A DNA stretch of 64,000 bases from CAZFBA01 sp964517135 (lineage in GTDB: Bacteria; Cyanobacteriota; Vampirovibrionia; JBFMGH01): the NCBI GenBank assembly GCA_964517135.1, contig CAZFBA010000007.1, forward strand, positions 62,001 through 126,000. The letters are read 5' to 3'. A program made the translations under genes and the position numbers. The stretch's first letter is position 1, and each line of letters begins with the position of its first letter. The notes beneath the pieces are model-generated. The model ran no database searches, was not told where the DNA came from, and was given only the letters and a program-made list of their open reading frames with translations. Of the stretch, positions 26,769 to 35,093 are shown piece after piece.

Positions 26769-29174
26769 GTGTTAACCAGAATTAATAAAGAATTATCATT
26801 AACAGAAAATGCTAAAGCCGTTCTGGCAAGAAGATATTTAAGAAGGGATGAAGACGGAAATCCTGTAGAAACTCCTTCAGAGATGTTCTGGAGGGTTGCA
26901 AGCAGCATTGCAGAAGCTGATAGAATACATAATAAGGATCAATCACAAATAGATAGAACAGCAGAACAGTTTTATGAAGTGATGACCTCTCTGCAATTTA
27001 TGCCTAATAGCCCGACTCTAATGAATGCAGGACGTGAACTCGGCCAGCTATCAGCCTGCTTTGTGTTGCCGGTCGAAGATTCTCTTGACGCCATCTTTGA
27101 AGCAGTAAAAAATACGGCTCTTATTCACAAAAGTGGCGGTGGAACAGGTTTTTCTTTCTCTAAACTAAGACCCAAAAATGATATTGTAAGAACTACAATG
27201 GGTGTTTCATCCGGGCCGATTTCATTTATGGAAGTATTTAACTCTGCAACCGAAGCAGTTAAACAGGGTGGCACCAGAAGAGGGGCCAATATGGCTATTC
27301 TGAGAGTTGATCATCCTGATATTATAGATTTTATTAACTGTAAATCTGATTTATCAAAACTGACAAACTTTAACATTTCTGTTGGGGTTACAAACAAGTT
27401 TATGGAAGCCGTTATCAACGATGAAAACTATGATCTTGTTCATCCCAGAACAAAACAGGTTGTTAAACAGTTAAAAGCCAGAGAAGTCTTTGATATTATA
27501 GCAAACCATGCCTGGAGCAATGGCGAACCCGGTGTTGTTTTTTTGGATAGAGTAAACAAAGACAACCCAACACCTGCTCTTGGGGAAATTGAATCTACAA
27601 ATCCCTGTGGAGAAGTGCCACTTTTACCTTTTGAAGCCTGTAACCTGGGTTCAATCAATCTTGGTGTAATGGTTAAACATGATGAAACTAACCAGCCATC
27701 AATTGACTGGGAAAAACTCGCACATACAACACGCATAGCAACACACTTTCTTGATAACGTAATTTCGGTAAATAACTTTCCACTTGATAAAATTAAAGAA
27801 ATGGTGCAGACTAACCGCAAAATTGGCCTCGGAGTAATGGGCTGGGCCGATATGTTAATTGCTATGGGCTTATCTTACAATAGCGATGAAGGTGTTAACC
27901 TTGCAAGACAGGTAATGGAGTTTATTAATTATATCTCAAAACAAGAATCTATTAATCTTGCAGCTGATAGAGGACCATTTCCTAACTATGAAGGCAGTGT
28001 TTATGATAGTGGAACATACTTATATTCTAAATATAAAGGCACTTCTGCCGGTATAGTTACTGATGAAATGTGGAAAGAACTGGATGAAAGAATACAATCC
28101 TGTGGAATCAGAAATGCTACAACTACCTGCATTGCACCAACAGGTACAATAAGTATCATTAGCAGTGCCTCTGGTGGAGTAGAACCACTCTTTGCCATCT
28201 CATTCATTAGAAATATTATGGATAATACTGAGCTGATCGAGGTTAACAGGCAGTTTGAGCAAATTTGTAAAGAGAAAAACATCTATTCAGAAGAATTGAT
28301 GAAAAGAATTGCCAGAAAAGGCACATTAAAAGGAATTGATGAGATTCCTGAAGAAGTTAAAAAAGTTTTTGTAACTGCCCATGACATTACCCCTGAATGG
28401 CATGTTAGAATGCAGGCAGCTTTTCAAGATCATACCGATAATGCTGTTTCTAAAACCGTTAACTTCAACCACGATGCCAGCGTCGAAGACATTAAGGTAA
28501 CCTATCAACTAGCCTATAAGCTGGGCCTGAAAGGTATTACTGTCTATAGAGATGGCAGTCGGGTTTTTCAACCTATGAACATCGACAAAGTCAAAAAAGA
28601 TCAGGAACAAAAACTAACCATAGATGGCTCTATTATACCTGAACCCGGAACCGTTGAACCACGAAAAAGACCAATGCTAACTGAAGGTATTACTGATAAG
28701 ATTGGTACTGGTTGTGGTGCATTGTTTGTTACAATTAATAGAGATGAAAAAGGCCTCTGTGAAGTCTTTGCTAGAATGGGTAAATCTGGTGGCTGCTCTG
28801 CTTCTCAGGCAGAAGCTGTCGGCAGACTTATTTCACTTGCACTCAGAGGTGGGATCTCTATTGAGCATATTATTGACCAGTTAAAAGGTATTAGATGCCC
28901 ATCTCCAACTTTTGGTGCCGGAGGAGTAACACTTTCATGCTCTGATGCAATAGCTAAAGTTCTATCAAGAAACCTTTTACAAGGTAATCAATTAGAGCAG
29001 GAAGAGAAAAACTCAAGTGATAAACAGAAAAGTATGGTTAAAAATATATCTACTATGGGTTCTTCAATAGCAGATCTTGGTTTATGCCCTGAATGCCCGG
29101 ACTGTTCAGCAATGCTTGAATTTGCTGAAGGCTGTGTTGTTTGTCCGGCCTGCGGATATTCTAAATGTAGCTAG
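26769..29174 (+). CDS. nrdJ: Class II (adenosylcobalamin-dependent) ribonucleotide reductase
   Basis: 801 residues with a GTG start, fixed by AGGGGAG ten bases upstream. It reduces ribonucleotides to deoxyribonucleotides with a B12-derived thiyl radical and needs no oxygen. Motifs: FMPNSPTLMNAGR, LSACFVLPVEDS (substrate-site Cys), NPCGE (about 278-282, active-site Cys and Glu), CIAPTGTISIISSASGGVEP, and a C-terminal Zn ribbon with redox Cys (about 774-801: CPECPDC and CPACGYSKC). No nrdB or activase gene adjoins, consistent with class II. The tandem NrdR-like boxes upstream fit the usual repression of rnr genes. The two-arm hairpin at 29194-29231 ends it. Confidence 0.95.
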   Translation: MLTRINKELSLTENAKAVLARRYLRRDEDGNPVETPSEMFWRVASSIAEADRIHNKDQSQIDRTAEQFYEVMTSLQFMPNSPTLMNAGRELGQLSACFVLPVEDSLDAIFEAVKNTALIHKSGGGTGFSFSKLRPKNDIVRTTMGVSSGPISFMEVFNSATEAVKQGGTRRGANMAILRVDHPDIIDFINCKSDLSKLTNFNISVGVTNKFMEAVINDENYDLVHPRTKQVVKQLKAREVFDIIANHAWSNGEPGVVFLDRVNKDNPTPALGEIESTNPCGEVPLLPFEACNLGSINLGVMVKHDETNQPSIDWEKLAHTTRIATHFLDNVISVNNFPLDKIKEMVQTNRKIGLGVMGWADMLIAMGLSYNSDEGVNLARQVMEFINYISKQESINLAADRGPFPNYEGSVYDSGTYLYSKYKGTSAGIVTDEMWKELDERIQSCGIRNATTTCIAPTGTISIISSASGGVEPLFAISFIRNIMDNTELIEVNRQFEQICKEKNIYSEELMKRIARKGTLKGIDEIPEEVKKVFVTAHDITPEWHVRMQAAFQDHTDNAVSKTVNFNHDASVEDIKVTYQLAYKLGLKGITVYRDGSRVFQPMNIDKVKKDQEQKLTIDGSIIPEPGTVEPRKRPMLTEGITDKIGTGCGALFVTINRDEKGLCEVFARMGKSGGCSASQAEAVGRLISLALRGGISIEHIIDQLKGIRCPSPTFGAGGVTLSCSDAIAKVLSRNLLQGNQLEQEEKNSSDKQKSMVKNISTMGSSIADLGLCPECPDCSAMLEFAEGCVVCPACGYSKCS

Positions 29175-29193
29175 AAAACAGAACCTTTTTAAA

Positions 29194-29231
29194 ACGTTGA
29201 GAGGGCAATAACTATGCCCTCTCTTTAACGT
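29194..29231. terminator. Hairpin terminator between nrdJ and the haemagglutinin gene
   Basis: GAGAGGGCA (29199-29207) pairs with TGCCCTCTC (29215-29223) around 7 bases, extended by ACGTT/AACGT after one mismatch. The U-tracts are short on both sides, so it is a strong hairpin but only a moderate intrinsic terminator. It lies between convergent stops. Confidence 0.65.
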
Positions 29232-29253
29232 GAATGTGTTTAAACCTGCAAAT

Positions 29254-31689
29254 TTAGTTTAATATATTCTGTAAAGCTTTATAACGGCGCTTATTTGTTA
29301 CCTTGCTTTCTTTTTCACTGGCGTTTGATTTGTCTAATTGAACTTTAAGCTGGTCAATTCTTGTGTCTGTCGGAGGATGTTTATAATGAAGCAGGTTATT
29401 TGCCCCACTGGATGTACTTGTTGACAGATTTTCAATGTGATCTATAGTTGTTAAAAAGCCAACAAGCCCTGAAGGGTGATATTCTGTATTTAAAACATAT
29501 AAAAGTCCATATTCATCTGCTTCATATTCAACTTCACTGGGGTATCCGTTAAACAGTGTTTCAACTATCATTGAGCCGGTTGAATCTTCTAAATAGGCAT
29601 TACAGCTGCCTCCAGAACATACATCAAAGAGTGATATAAGATCCGTAATAGAGTCTTCATATAAATAACTTATGATTTCTGCCAGTGCTTCAAGCTCTTC
29701 AGCTGTAATATCTGCTAAATCAGGGTCTTCTTCAATGCTTTTAATAAGCTTAAGGGTTTTATTATAGCTATCCCAGACGATTTCATAATTTTCAAGGTCA
29801 TTTGCAGCACCCTGAATATCTGTTTTAGCTTCTTCTTTTACGTCACTATCCGGGTCTGGATGTGGATCAGGATCCGGATCCGGGTGTGGTTCAGGCGTGT
29901 CGTTATTTATAACCATCTCATTTGCTAACAGGTGAGGTGTTTGAGATGTATTAATGGAAATGGTTTCATTGTGTTTGTATGTACCTGCATGATTACCAAA
30001 AGTGCTCCCACTGAGAACAATATCGCCATTAGTAAAGTTGATATCAGAGTAATTTCCTATATAAAGATTATTGTGTCCCTGGCCAGCACTAATTACACCG
30101 GAAGATGTGATTGTTAATCCACCGTTTGAACCATATCTGAGCAGGGCAATAATACCGTCACTACTGCTTATAAGGTTACCAGAACTACTTATATTGATTA
30201 TACCATCTCTTGATAATAAAATAATATCACTGCTGAGTGTTTGAAGAGAGCCATTAACATTGATGGTATCCCCTACAACTCTAGCATCACCATTAACACG
30301 AACAAGAGCATTAAAACAAACATCGCCTTCAGAGGCATTAACAAACAGGTTTGTTCCGTTATTGAAGTCTACGCTATCATTAAATTCAATGCCGGGCACA
30401 CCACCGGCAGAGGCAAGATATAAGTTACCTCTTGCATTCGGGTTTAACACAGTATCAGCCAGAAAAATATATTCAAGACTATCAGGATCAACTGTACCAG
30501 AGCTTTCAACAGTAACCCGGCCAGATGAAGGTTGTAATGTCAGGTAAAAATTACCCCCGGCATCACTTCCACTGCCATTTATAGCACTGACATAACCGCC
30601 ATTAAAGATTCTAAAGCTGGAAGTTGTAATATCAACAGTGCCAGCTGCGCCACTACCAACACTATCAGCTAAAATATTACCATTTCCGCTTCCACCATCG
30701 AAATCTATAGAGCCACCGCTTTGTTTTGTAACAAGAGTAACTGATCCGGCATCTGCCCCACGACTAATAGCACTGGCATTAATGACCCCTGTTAAATTTA
30801 TCATATTAGTAAAAATATCTTCTGTATAGGCTTCAAATAAAACAGTACCTGACGGGGCATTTATTGTGCCATCCATCCAGACTGCACTTGATGTGCCAGC
30901 AGGAAGAGGTGTTTTATTATTAACTTCGCCTGTCCTGCTGTTCCAGTCGAGTTCTTTACCGGTAAAACCAGCTACGCTATCACCTTCTGGAACACTTATA
31001 ATACCTGAAGAACCAATACTTATGTATTGCCCAAACATAAAAACACCGCTCTCATTAGCAATAAACTGGTTTGAGCCTACAGTAGTCAGAAAACCTCCTA
31101 TAGAAATGCCTGATTGAGGGTCTGTAAATCTAAAAATACCTTCCGGGTTTATGCCTTGAGATACTAATCTGGATACATGGCTTGCATCATTTAGATCTGC
31201 ATAAGAGTATGTTCCTGAATTAAGGGGAAACATTGTATGACTGGATGTGGTAAGCAAAATGGATCCTGCATTAATAGAACCGCCCGGCATAACCATAATA
31301 CCGTTAGGGTTTACAAAAATGAAGTTTCCACCAATAGAACTGCCTGCACCTCCTACCCTGCTGTTAATTGTTCCAGCAATACTGGATGATATCGGGCCAT
31401 CAACAATATTTATAGAGGTGTTTGCACCATTTAAAAGAACATTGGCAGTATCATTTGGCCCAACTGTAAATTGTGAATACCTGTTCATTATAGCTGTCTG
31501 ACTGCTTCCAACTGGTATAGATGCACCTGTGGCCTGAATGTTATACACTCCGGCTGCAGGATTCGTTACACTAGTAAACGATGGGTTTGGTGTTATGGTT
31601 GTTTGTGCCTGCAATGAGCCTACATTAAATGCTGTTAAGCATAGAATTGTTAGCAAAAATTGTAAAATGCGGCTTTTAATTTTAAACAT
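29254..31689 (-). CDS. TPS-type filamentous haemagglutinin domain fused to a partial M48-like domain
   Basis: 811 residues. The ATG at 31689 is preceded by GAGGT, ten bases upstream, and gives a clean signal peptide (MFKIKSRILQFLLTILCLTAF, cut near 29). Residues about 30-190 are the FhaB-type two-partner-secretion domain, with GGNFIFVNPNGIMV. A beta-helix follows to about 600, then a linker of Asp-Pro/His-Pro repeats (about 605-625). The last 120 residues resemble the rear half of M48 metallopeptidases: EVEYEADEYGLLYVL (about 718-732) and KHPPTDTRIDQL (about 764-775). No HExxH zinc motif precedes them, so this part is probably inactive. No TpsB transporter gene is adjacent. Confidence 0.8.
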   Translation of the reverse strand: MFKIKSRILQFLLTILCLTAFNVGSLQAQTTITPNPSFTSVTNPAAGVYNIQATGASIPVGSSQTAIMNRYSQFTVGPNDTANVLLNGANTSINIVDGPISSSIAGTINSRVGGAGSSIGGNFIFVNPNGIMVMPGGSINAGSILLTTSSHTMFPLNSGTYSYADLNDASHVSRLVSQGINPEGIFRFTDPQSGISIGGFLTTVGSNQFIANESGVFMFGQYISIGSSGIISVPEGDSVAGFTGKELDWNSRTGEVNNKTPLPAGTSSAVWMDGTINAPSGTVLFEAYTEDIFTNMINLTGVINASAISRGADAGSVTLVTKQSGGSIDFDGGSGNGNILADSVGSGAAGTVDITTSSFRIFNGGYVSAINGSGSDAGGNFYLTLQPSSGRVTVESSGTVDPDSLEYIFLADTVLNPNARGNLYLASAGGVPGIEFNDSVDFNNGTNLFVNASEGDVCFNALVRVNGDARVVGDTINVNGSLQTLSSDIILLSRDGIINISSSGNLISSSDGIIALLRYGSNGGLTITSSGVISAGQGHNNLYIGNYSDINFTNGDIVLSGSTFGNHAGTYKHNETISINTSQTPHLLANEMVINNDTPEPHPDPDPDPHPDPDSDVKEEAKTDIQGAANDLENYEIVWDSYNKTLKLIKSIEEDPDLADITAEELEALAEIISYLYEDSITDLISLFDVCSGGSCNAYLEDSTGSMIVETLFNGYPSEVEYEADEYGLLYVLNTEYHPSGLVGFLTTIDHIENLSTSTSSGANNLLHYKHPPTDTRIDQLKVQLDKSNASEKESKVTNKRRYKALQNILN

Positions 31690-31701
31690 TATGCTTACCT
31701 C

Positions 31702-31731
31702 ATAGTTAAACAATGTTTTATAATTAACTAT
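31702..31731 (-). promoter_or_regulatory. Inverted repeat in the haemagglutinin promoter
   Basis: ATAGTTAA (31702-31709) and TTAACTAT (31724-31731) are 8-bp arms separated by 14 bases, just upstream of the ribosome site of the haemagglutinin gene. On the minus strand the spacer is TATAAA-like. It is a plausible operator, but not tied to any known regulator. Confidence 0.35.
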
Positions 31732-31880
31732 AGTTTAAATTTCTAAAGAAAGAAATCAACTATTTAGAGCATACTTGTAAGCATTATACATGAAACTTTA
31801 AGTCTTTTATTATCTTTTTAATTTTTTTGATAAAAAAGAGAGGGTAAAATTTCTAAAAAAATATGTTTATAAAATAGAAA

Positions 31881-31952
31881 GGGTAAGCATAGCCACGAAG
31901 CAGCAAGCGAACCTGCCACCCATCTTTCCCACTTTGATGGAGGGTAAAGGAG
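31881..31952. other. GC-enriched segment with nested hairpins
   Basis: A block near 50% GC in otherwise very AT-rich spacer. GGGT/ACCC (31881-31884 with 31918-31921) encloses GCAG/CTGC (31900-31903 with 31913-31916). CCATC/GATGG (31920-31924 with 31936-31940) forms a second stem. It could be a small structured RNA or a leader element ahead of the GT4 gene. I could not match it to a riboswitch or SRP/6S RNA. The remaining spacer to 32065 shows no gene apart from the tiny frame at 31962. Confidence 0.35.
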
Positions 31953-31961
31953 ATGATATAG

Positions 31962-32015
31962 ATGAAAAGATTTTACGATTTTCATAGTAAAAATCAGGTG
32001 AAGATCTGTGATTAA
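31962..32015 (+). CDS. Possible 17-residue leader peptide
   Basis: ATG at 31962 with an excellent AAAGGAG (31946-31952) nine bases upstream, reading MKRFYDFHSKNQVKICD and a TAA. It lies between the GC-rich segment and the GT4 gene, which itself has no clear ribosome site. Basic content and position would suit a leader peptide, but the length is too short to rule out chance. Confidence 0.25.
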   Translation: MKRFYDFHSKNQVKICD

Positions 32016-32065
32016 ATATTATAGTAAAATATAATTGTATAGCTTAAAAAAATGCCTGTCGAAAA

Positions 32066-33274
32066 ATGAAAGTACTTTATTTTACGTTTATTGAAAACCC
32101 ATTTGCACCTGAAACCCTTGGAGTAATGAGAAATCAGGTTATTAACCTTCTTAAAATACTTGGTAAAAAACACTATAATATTTCTATAACCTGGCTAGCT
32201 CTCGTTGATGAAAAGTTTTATAGACCTGATGAAACGCAAATTTCATTGCTGAAAGAAGAATTAAGAAAATGCAATGTTCAATTCATCTATCATACAGTGA
32301 AATCAGGTATAATTAATTCCCGATGGAGTTTTGCAGAAAGCAAGTTAAAAGAAATTATTGAGTCTTATCAGCCAGATATAGTGCATGCACGGGTGTATCC
32401 TGCCGGGTATGTATCATTAAAAGTACGCCAAAAGTTCAAATTTTCTTACAGGGTTTTATTTGCCCCTAGAGGGGTTTATCCAGAGCAGGTAATGGAAAGA
32501 AGTGATCCTTTATCCGGATGGTTCAGGTATATTCTTTGGAAACAAAATGAAAAGTATCTTCTTCAGCAATCAGACCTGATTTCATGTGTTTCTCAGCCCT
32601 TTATAGATCACTATAAAAAAATTGATAAAAAGGCAAAACTGAGATATATTCCCTGTTGCTTTAATCCTGATTATGCTGTATCTGAAGAGACAACAAATAA
32701 AGATCTTAAAGAATTAATATTCAAAGAAACTGATTTCATATTTGTTTATTCAGGCAATTTATCTGCCAGATATTCATCAGAAAATCTTATAGTAGAATTT
32801 TTCTCTCAAATATCAAAAATTATGCCAGAAGCTGCCTTATTAATTCTTACTAAATCTCCTGTTGAAAGAATAAAATCTAAACTGAAAGCCATAAATCTCA
32901 TACACAGAGTACAATTTATAGGTGCAGACCCCCCTGAAATGTTTTCATATCTATCAAATTGTAATGCAGGTTTACTTCTCAGGAGAGAATCCCTGGTGAA
33001 TGAGGTCGCTATGCCAACAAAATTTGCTGAATATCTTTATGCCGGCTTGCCAGTTATTGTGAGCCCTTCATTAAAAGGGGTTTCAGAGTTTATCAGTGCA
33101 ACTAACACAGGGATTGTTATAGATCCACATAGTATTAAAAATATAAAACCTGATTATATAAATAGTATAAAATCTATTGACAGAAATAACTGTAAGAACC
33201 AGGTTGAAAGGTTTACTGTTAGTAATATTGCTGAGATGGTTTATTCTGAATACCTAAATTTGCTTGATATTTAA
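32066..33274 (+). CDS. Glycosyltransferase family 4 (GT-B) protein
   Basis: 402 residues with a GT-B layout. The N-terminal domain has PDIVHARVYPAGYVSL and LFAPRGVYPEQVMERS. The C-terminal donor domain begins FVYSGNLSARYSSENLI and continues with VQFIGADPPEMFSYLSNCN. The sugar-nucleotide site motif of GT4 enzymes, E-x7-E-like, is represented by AMPTKFAEYLYAGLPVIVSP. Such enzymes build surface polysaccharide or lipopolysaccharide from nucleotide sugars. The stop overlaps the convergent SDR gene by four bases. No ribosome site is obvious. Confidence 0.85.
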   Translation: MKVLYFTFIENPFAPETLGVMRNQVINLLKILGKKHYNISITWLALVDEKFYRPDETQISLLKEELRKCNVQFIYHTVKSGIINSRWSFAESKLKEIIESYQPDIVHARVYPAGYVSLKVRQKFKFSYRVLFAPRGVYPEQVMERSDPLSGWFRYILWKQNEKYLLQQSDLISCVSQPFIDHYKKIDKKAKLRYIPCCFNPDYAVSEETTNKDLKELIFKETDFIFVYSGNLSARYSSENLIVEFFSQISKIMPEAALLILTKSPVERIKSKLKAINLIHRVQFIGADPPEMFSYLSNCNAGLLLRRESLVNEVAMPTKFAEYLYAGLPVIVSPSLKGVSEFISATNTGIVIDPHSIKNIKPDYINSIKSIDRNNCKNQVERFTVSNIAEMVYSEYLNLLDI

Positions 33275-34005
33275 AGATATTGACCGCCATCAATTCTTAT
33301 AACCTGTCCTGTAATATGTTTTGCTTTTTCTGATATAAGAAAATTAACCAGTTCTGCTACATCTTCAGGTGTACCTTGTCTTTTAAGTATTGTTTCATCT
33401 ATTGCTTTTTGAATAATATTGTCCGGGAGTTTCTCTGTCATTGAAGTTTTAATCATTCCCGGGGCAATAGCATTAACGTTAATGTTATATTTGCCCAGTT
33501 CAATGGCTGCTGTCTTTGTAAGTCCTATTATACCTGCTTTTGATGCTGTATAGTTTGCCTGCCCTAATTTACCCCGAAATGCATTTATAGAGGTAATATT
33601 AACTATTTTACCCTGTTTATATTCTCTAAAAACAGGGGTTATAGCTTTAATATAATTAAATGTTCCTTTAAGGTTAACCTCTATAACTCTGTCAAAGTCT
33701 TCTAATGGCATATTGTAAATGGTTGAATCTTTAATAATACCTGCACAGTTAATAAGAGCATAAGGTCTACCGGTATACTGTCTGATAAAGCTTATATTTT
33801 CAGCAGCTTTTTCATAGTTAACAACATCACTTTCGATGGTATCTATAAGATATCCATTTTTGGATGCATTTTTTTTCTTTTGTTCAAGCTTTTCTGCATC
33901 AATATCAATAATAGTTACTTTATAGCCTGCATCAGCCAGTATAAAAGCTATTGAACCTCCAATATCACCGGCTCCACCGGTAATGATAGCTGTTCTGTTT
34001 TTCAT
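33271..34005 (-). CDS. Short-chain dehydrogenase/reductase, FabG-like
   Basis: 244 residues from the ATG at 34005, which shares one base with the stop of the crotonase gene (TAATG). The Rossmann motif is TGGAGDIGGS (about 8-17). NCAG lies near 88, the catalytic Ser near 139 (ITSINAFRGKLGQANYTASK, with YxxxK at about 152-156), and the C-terminal VIRIDGGQYL follows. This fits 3-oxoacyl-ACP/CoA reductases. Coupling to the acyl-CoA hydratase suggests it oxidises or reduces a 3-hydroxyacyl- or cyclic acyl-CoA in the same pathway. Confidence 0.85.
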   Translation of the reverse strand: MKNRTAIITGGAGDIGGSIAFILADAGYKVTIIDIDAEKLEQKKKNASKNGYLIDTIESDVVNYEKAAENISFIRQYTGRPYALINCAGIIKDSTIYNMPLEDFDRVIEVNLKGTFNYIKAITPVFREYKQGKIVNITSINAFRGKLGQANYTASKAGIIGLTKTAAIELGKYNINVNAIAPGMIKTSMTEKLPDNIIQKAIDETILKRQGTPEDVAELVNFLISEKAKHITGQVIRIDGGQYL

Positions 34006-34997
34006 TAGAGATTGGTCTCCAGTTTTGAGCCACATATGCCGCAATATTCAAAGTTTTCCGGTATGCCTTCAGTATTACAATTCTTACAGGTTATTGTATT
34101 TGGTCCCCAGAGCATTTCAGAAGCAAAGCCATTTCTGGCTTTTTCTCTAACCTTTAGATAATCTGTTTCTCTTTTGTTGACAAAAGAGCTCATACCCTCA
34201 TAGGTTTCCAGGGATCCAAAGTGCAAACTCAGCCATTCCTGTGCGTGGCCAATGGTCATATTCCAGCTAAAGTCTTTCCAGAAGTTTAGTTGTTGTCTTG
34301 TATAACGTGTACACTCAGGAAATTTGTGTATAAGTTTCTGGCACATTGTATCAACTTCTTTATCAAGCTCATCATAAGGAACCACTCTGTTAATAAGCCC
34401 CCATTCAAGAGCTTTATCAGCTTTTAAGGGTTCATTTAACAATAATATTTCACGTGCCCTTCTATCTCCGACCAGAATAGGCAGGAATTGTGTAGCACCA
34501 CCGGCAGCGACAGAGCCAACACGTGTACCTACCTGAAATATTTCAACATGATCTGCTGCAATAGCTAGATCACAGGACATATTAAACTCATTTCCCCCAC
34601 CAACGACCATACCGTTTAACCTTGCGATAGTTGGTTTTCCTGCATTTCTTAATATGTTATGACAGTTTATATATACATTCATCCACTTCCAGAAATTACG
34701 GGGTTTTTTAAGAAAATTATCTGCGTATTCCTTTACATCACCGCCAGTACAGAATGCTTTTTTGCCTGCTCCTGTTAATATAACGACAGCAACACCATCA
34801 TCAATGCTGGCATCCTGAAAGGCTAAAATCATTTCATTTAGTGTGTTCAGGGTATAAGCATTATATGCTTCAGGTCTATTAATTGTTATTGTTGCTATCC
34901 AGTCTTTTTTTGTATAAATAATATCTTTAAAGTCAAATTTTTCAGGTTTTTCTGGCTCCAAATAGTTTGTTTTAAAAGCATTATTGTGTTTCATCAT
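34005..34997 (-). CDS. Crotonase-family enzyme, BamA/Oah-like, with C-terminal zinc ribbon
   Basis: 330 residues. The crotonase core has TINRPEAYNAY, the oxyanion strand VVILTGAGKKAFCTGGDVKEY and GMVVGGGNEFNMSCDLAIAAD. GDVKEYA, the VGSVAAGGATQFLP segment and the QQLNFWKD block resemble, as I recall them, 6-oxocyclohex-1-ene-1-carbonyl-CoA hydrolase (ring-opening, benzoyl-CoA pathway) more than ordinary hydratases or MenB. The last 30 residues form a rubredoxin-like zinc ribbon (CKNCNTEG and CGICGSK), unusual in the family. It is coupled to the SDR gene. Its substrate is unproven. Confidence 0.75.
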   Translation of the reverse strand: MMKHNNAFKTNYLEPEKPEKFDFKDIIYTKKDWIATITINRPEAYNAYTLNTLNEMILAFQDASIDDGVAVVILTGAGKKAFCTGGDVKEYADNFLKKPRNFWKWMNVYINCHNILRNAGKPTIARLNGMVVGGGNEFNMSCDLAIAADHVEIFQVGTRVGSVAAGGATQFLPILVGDRRAREILLLNEPLKADKALEWGLINRVVPYDELDKEVDTMCQKLIHKFPECTRYTRQQLNFWKDFSWNMTIGHAQEWLSLHFGSLETYEGMSSFVNKRETDYLKVREKARNGFASEMLWGPNTITCKNCNTEGIPENFEYCGICGSKLETNL

Positions 34998-35093
34998 TTT
35001 AAACTGTACCCCTTGAACGTTTTTATTGTTTTGTAGACGTGAAAAATTATAACCTTTAAGGCTTATACTATTTATATTTATATAAAACTTTAT

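Noticed and set aside
31881..31952. SRP RNA or c-di-GMP riboswitch
   Set aside because: The GNAR tetraloop region of SRP and the GEMM core are both missing although the GC content and stems first suggested a structured RNA.
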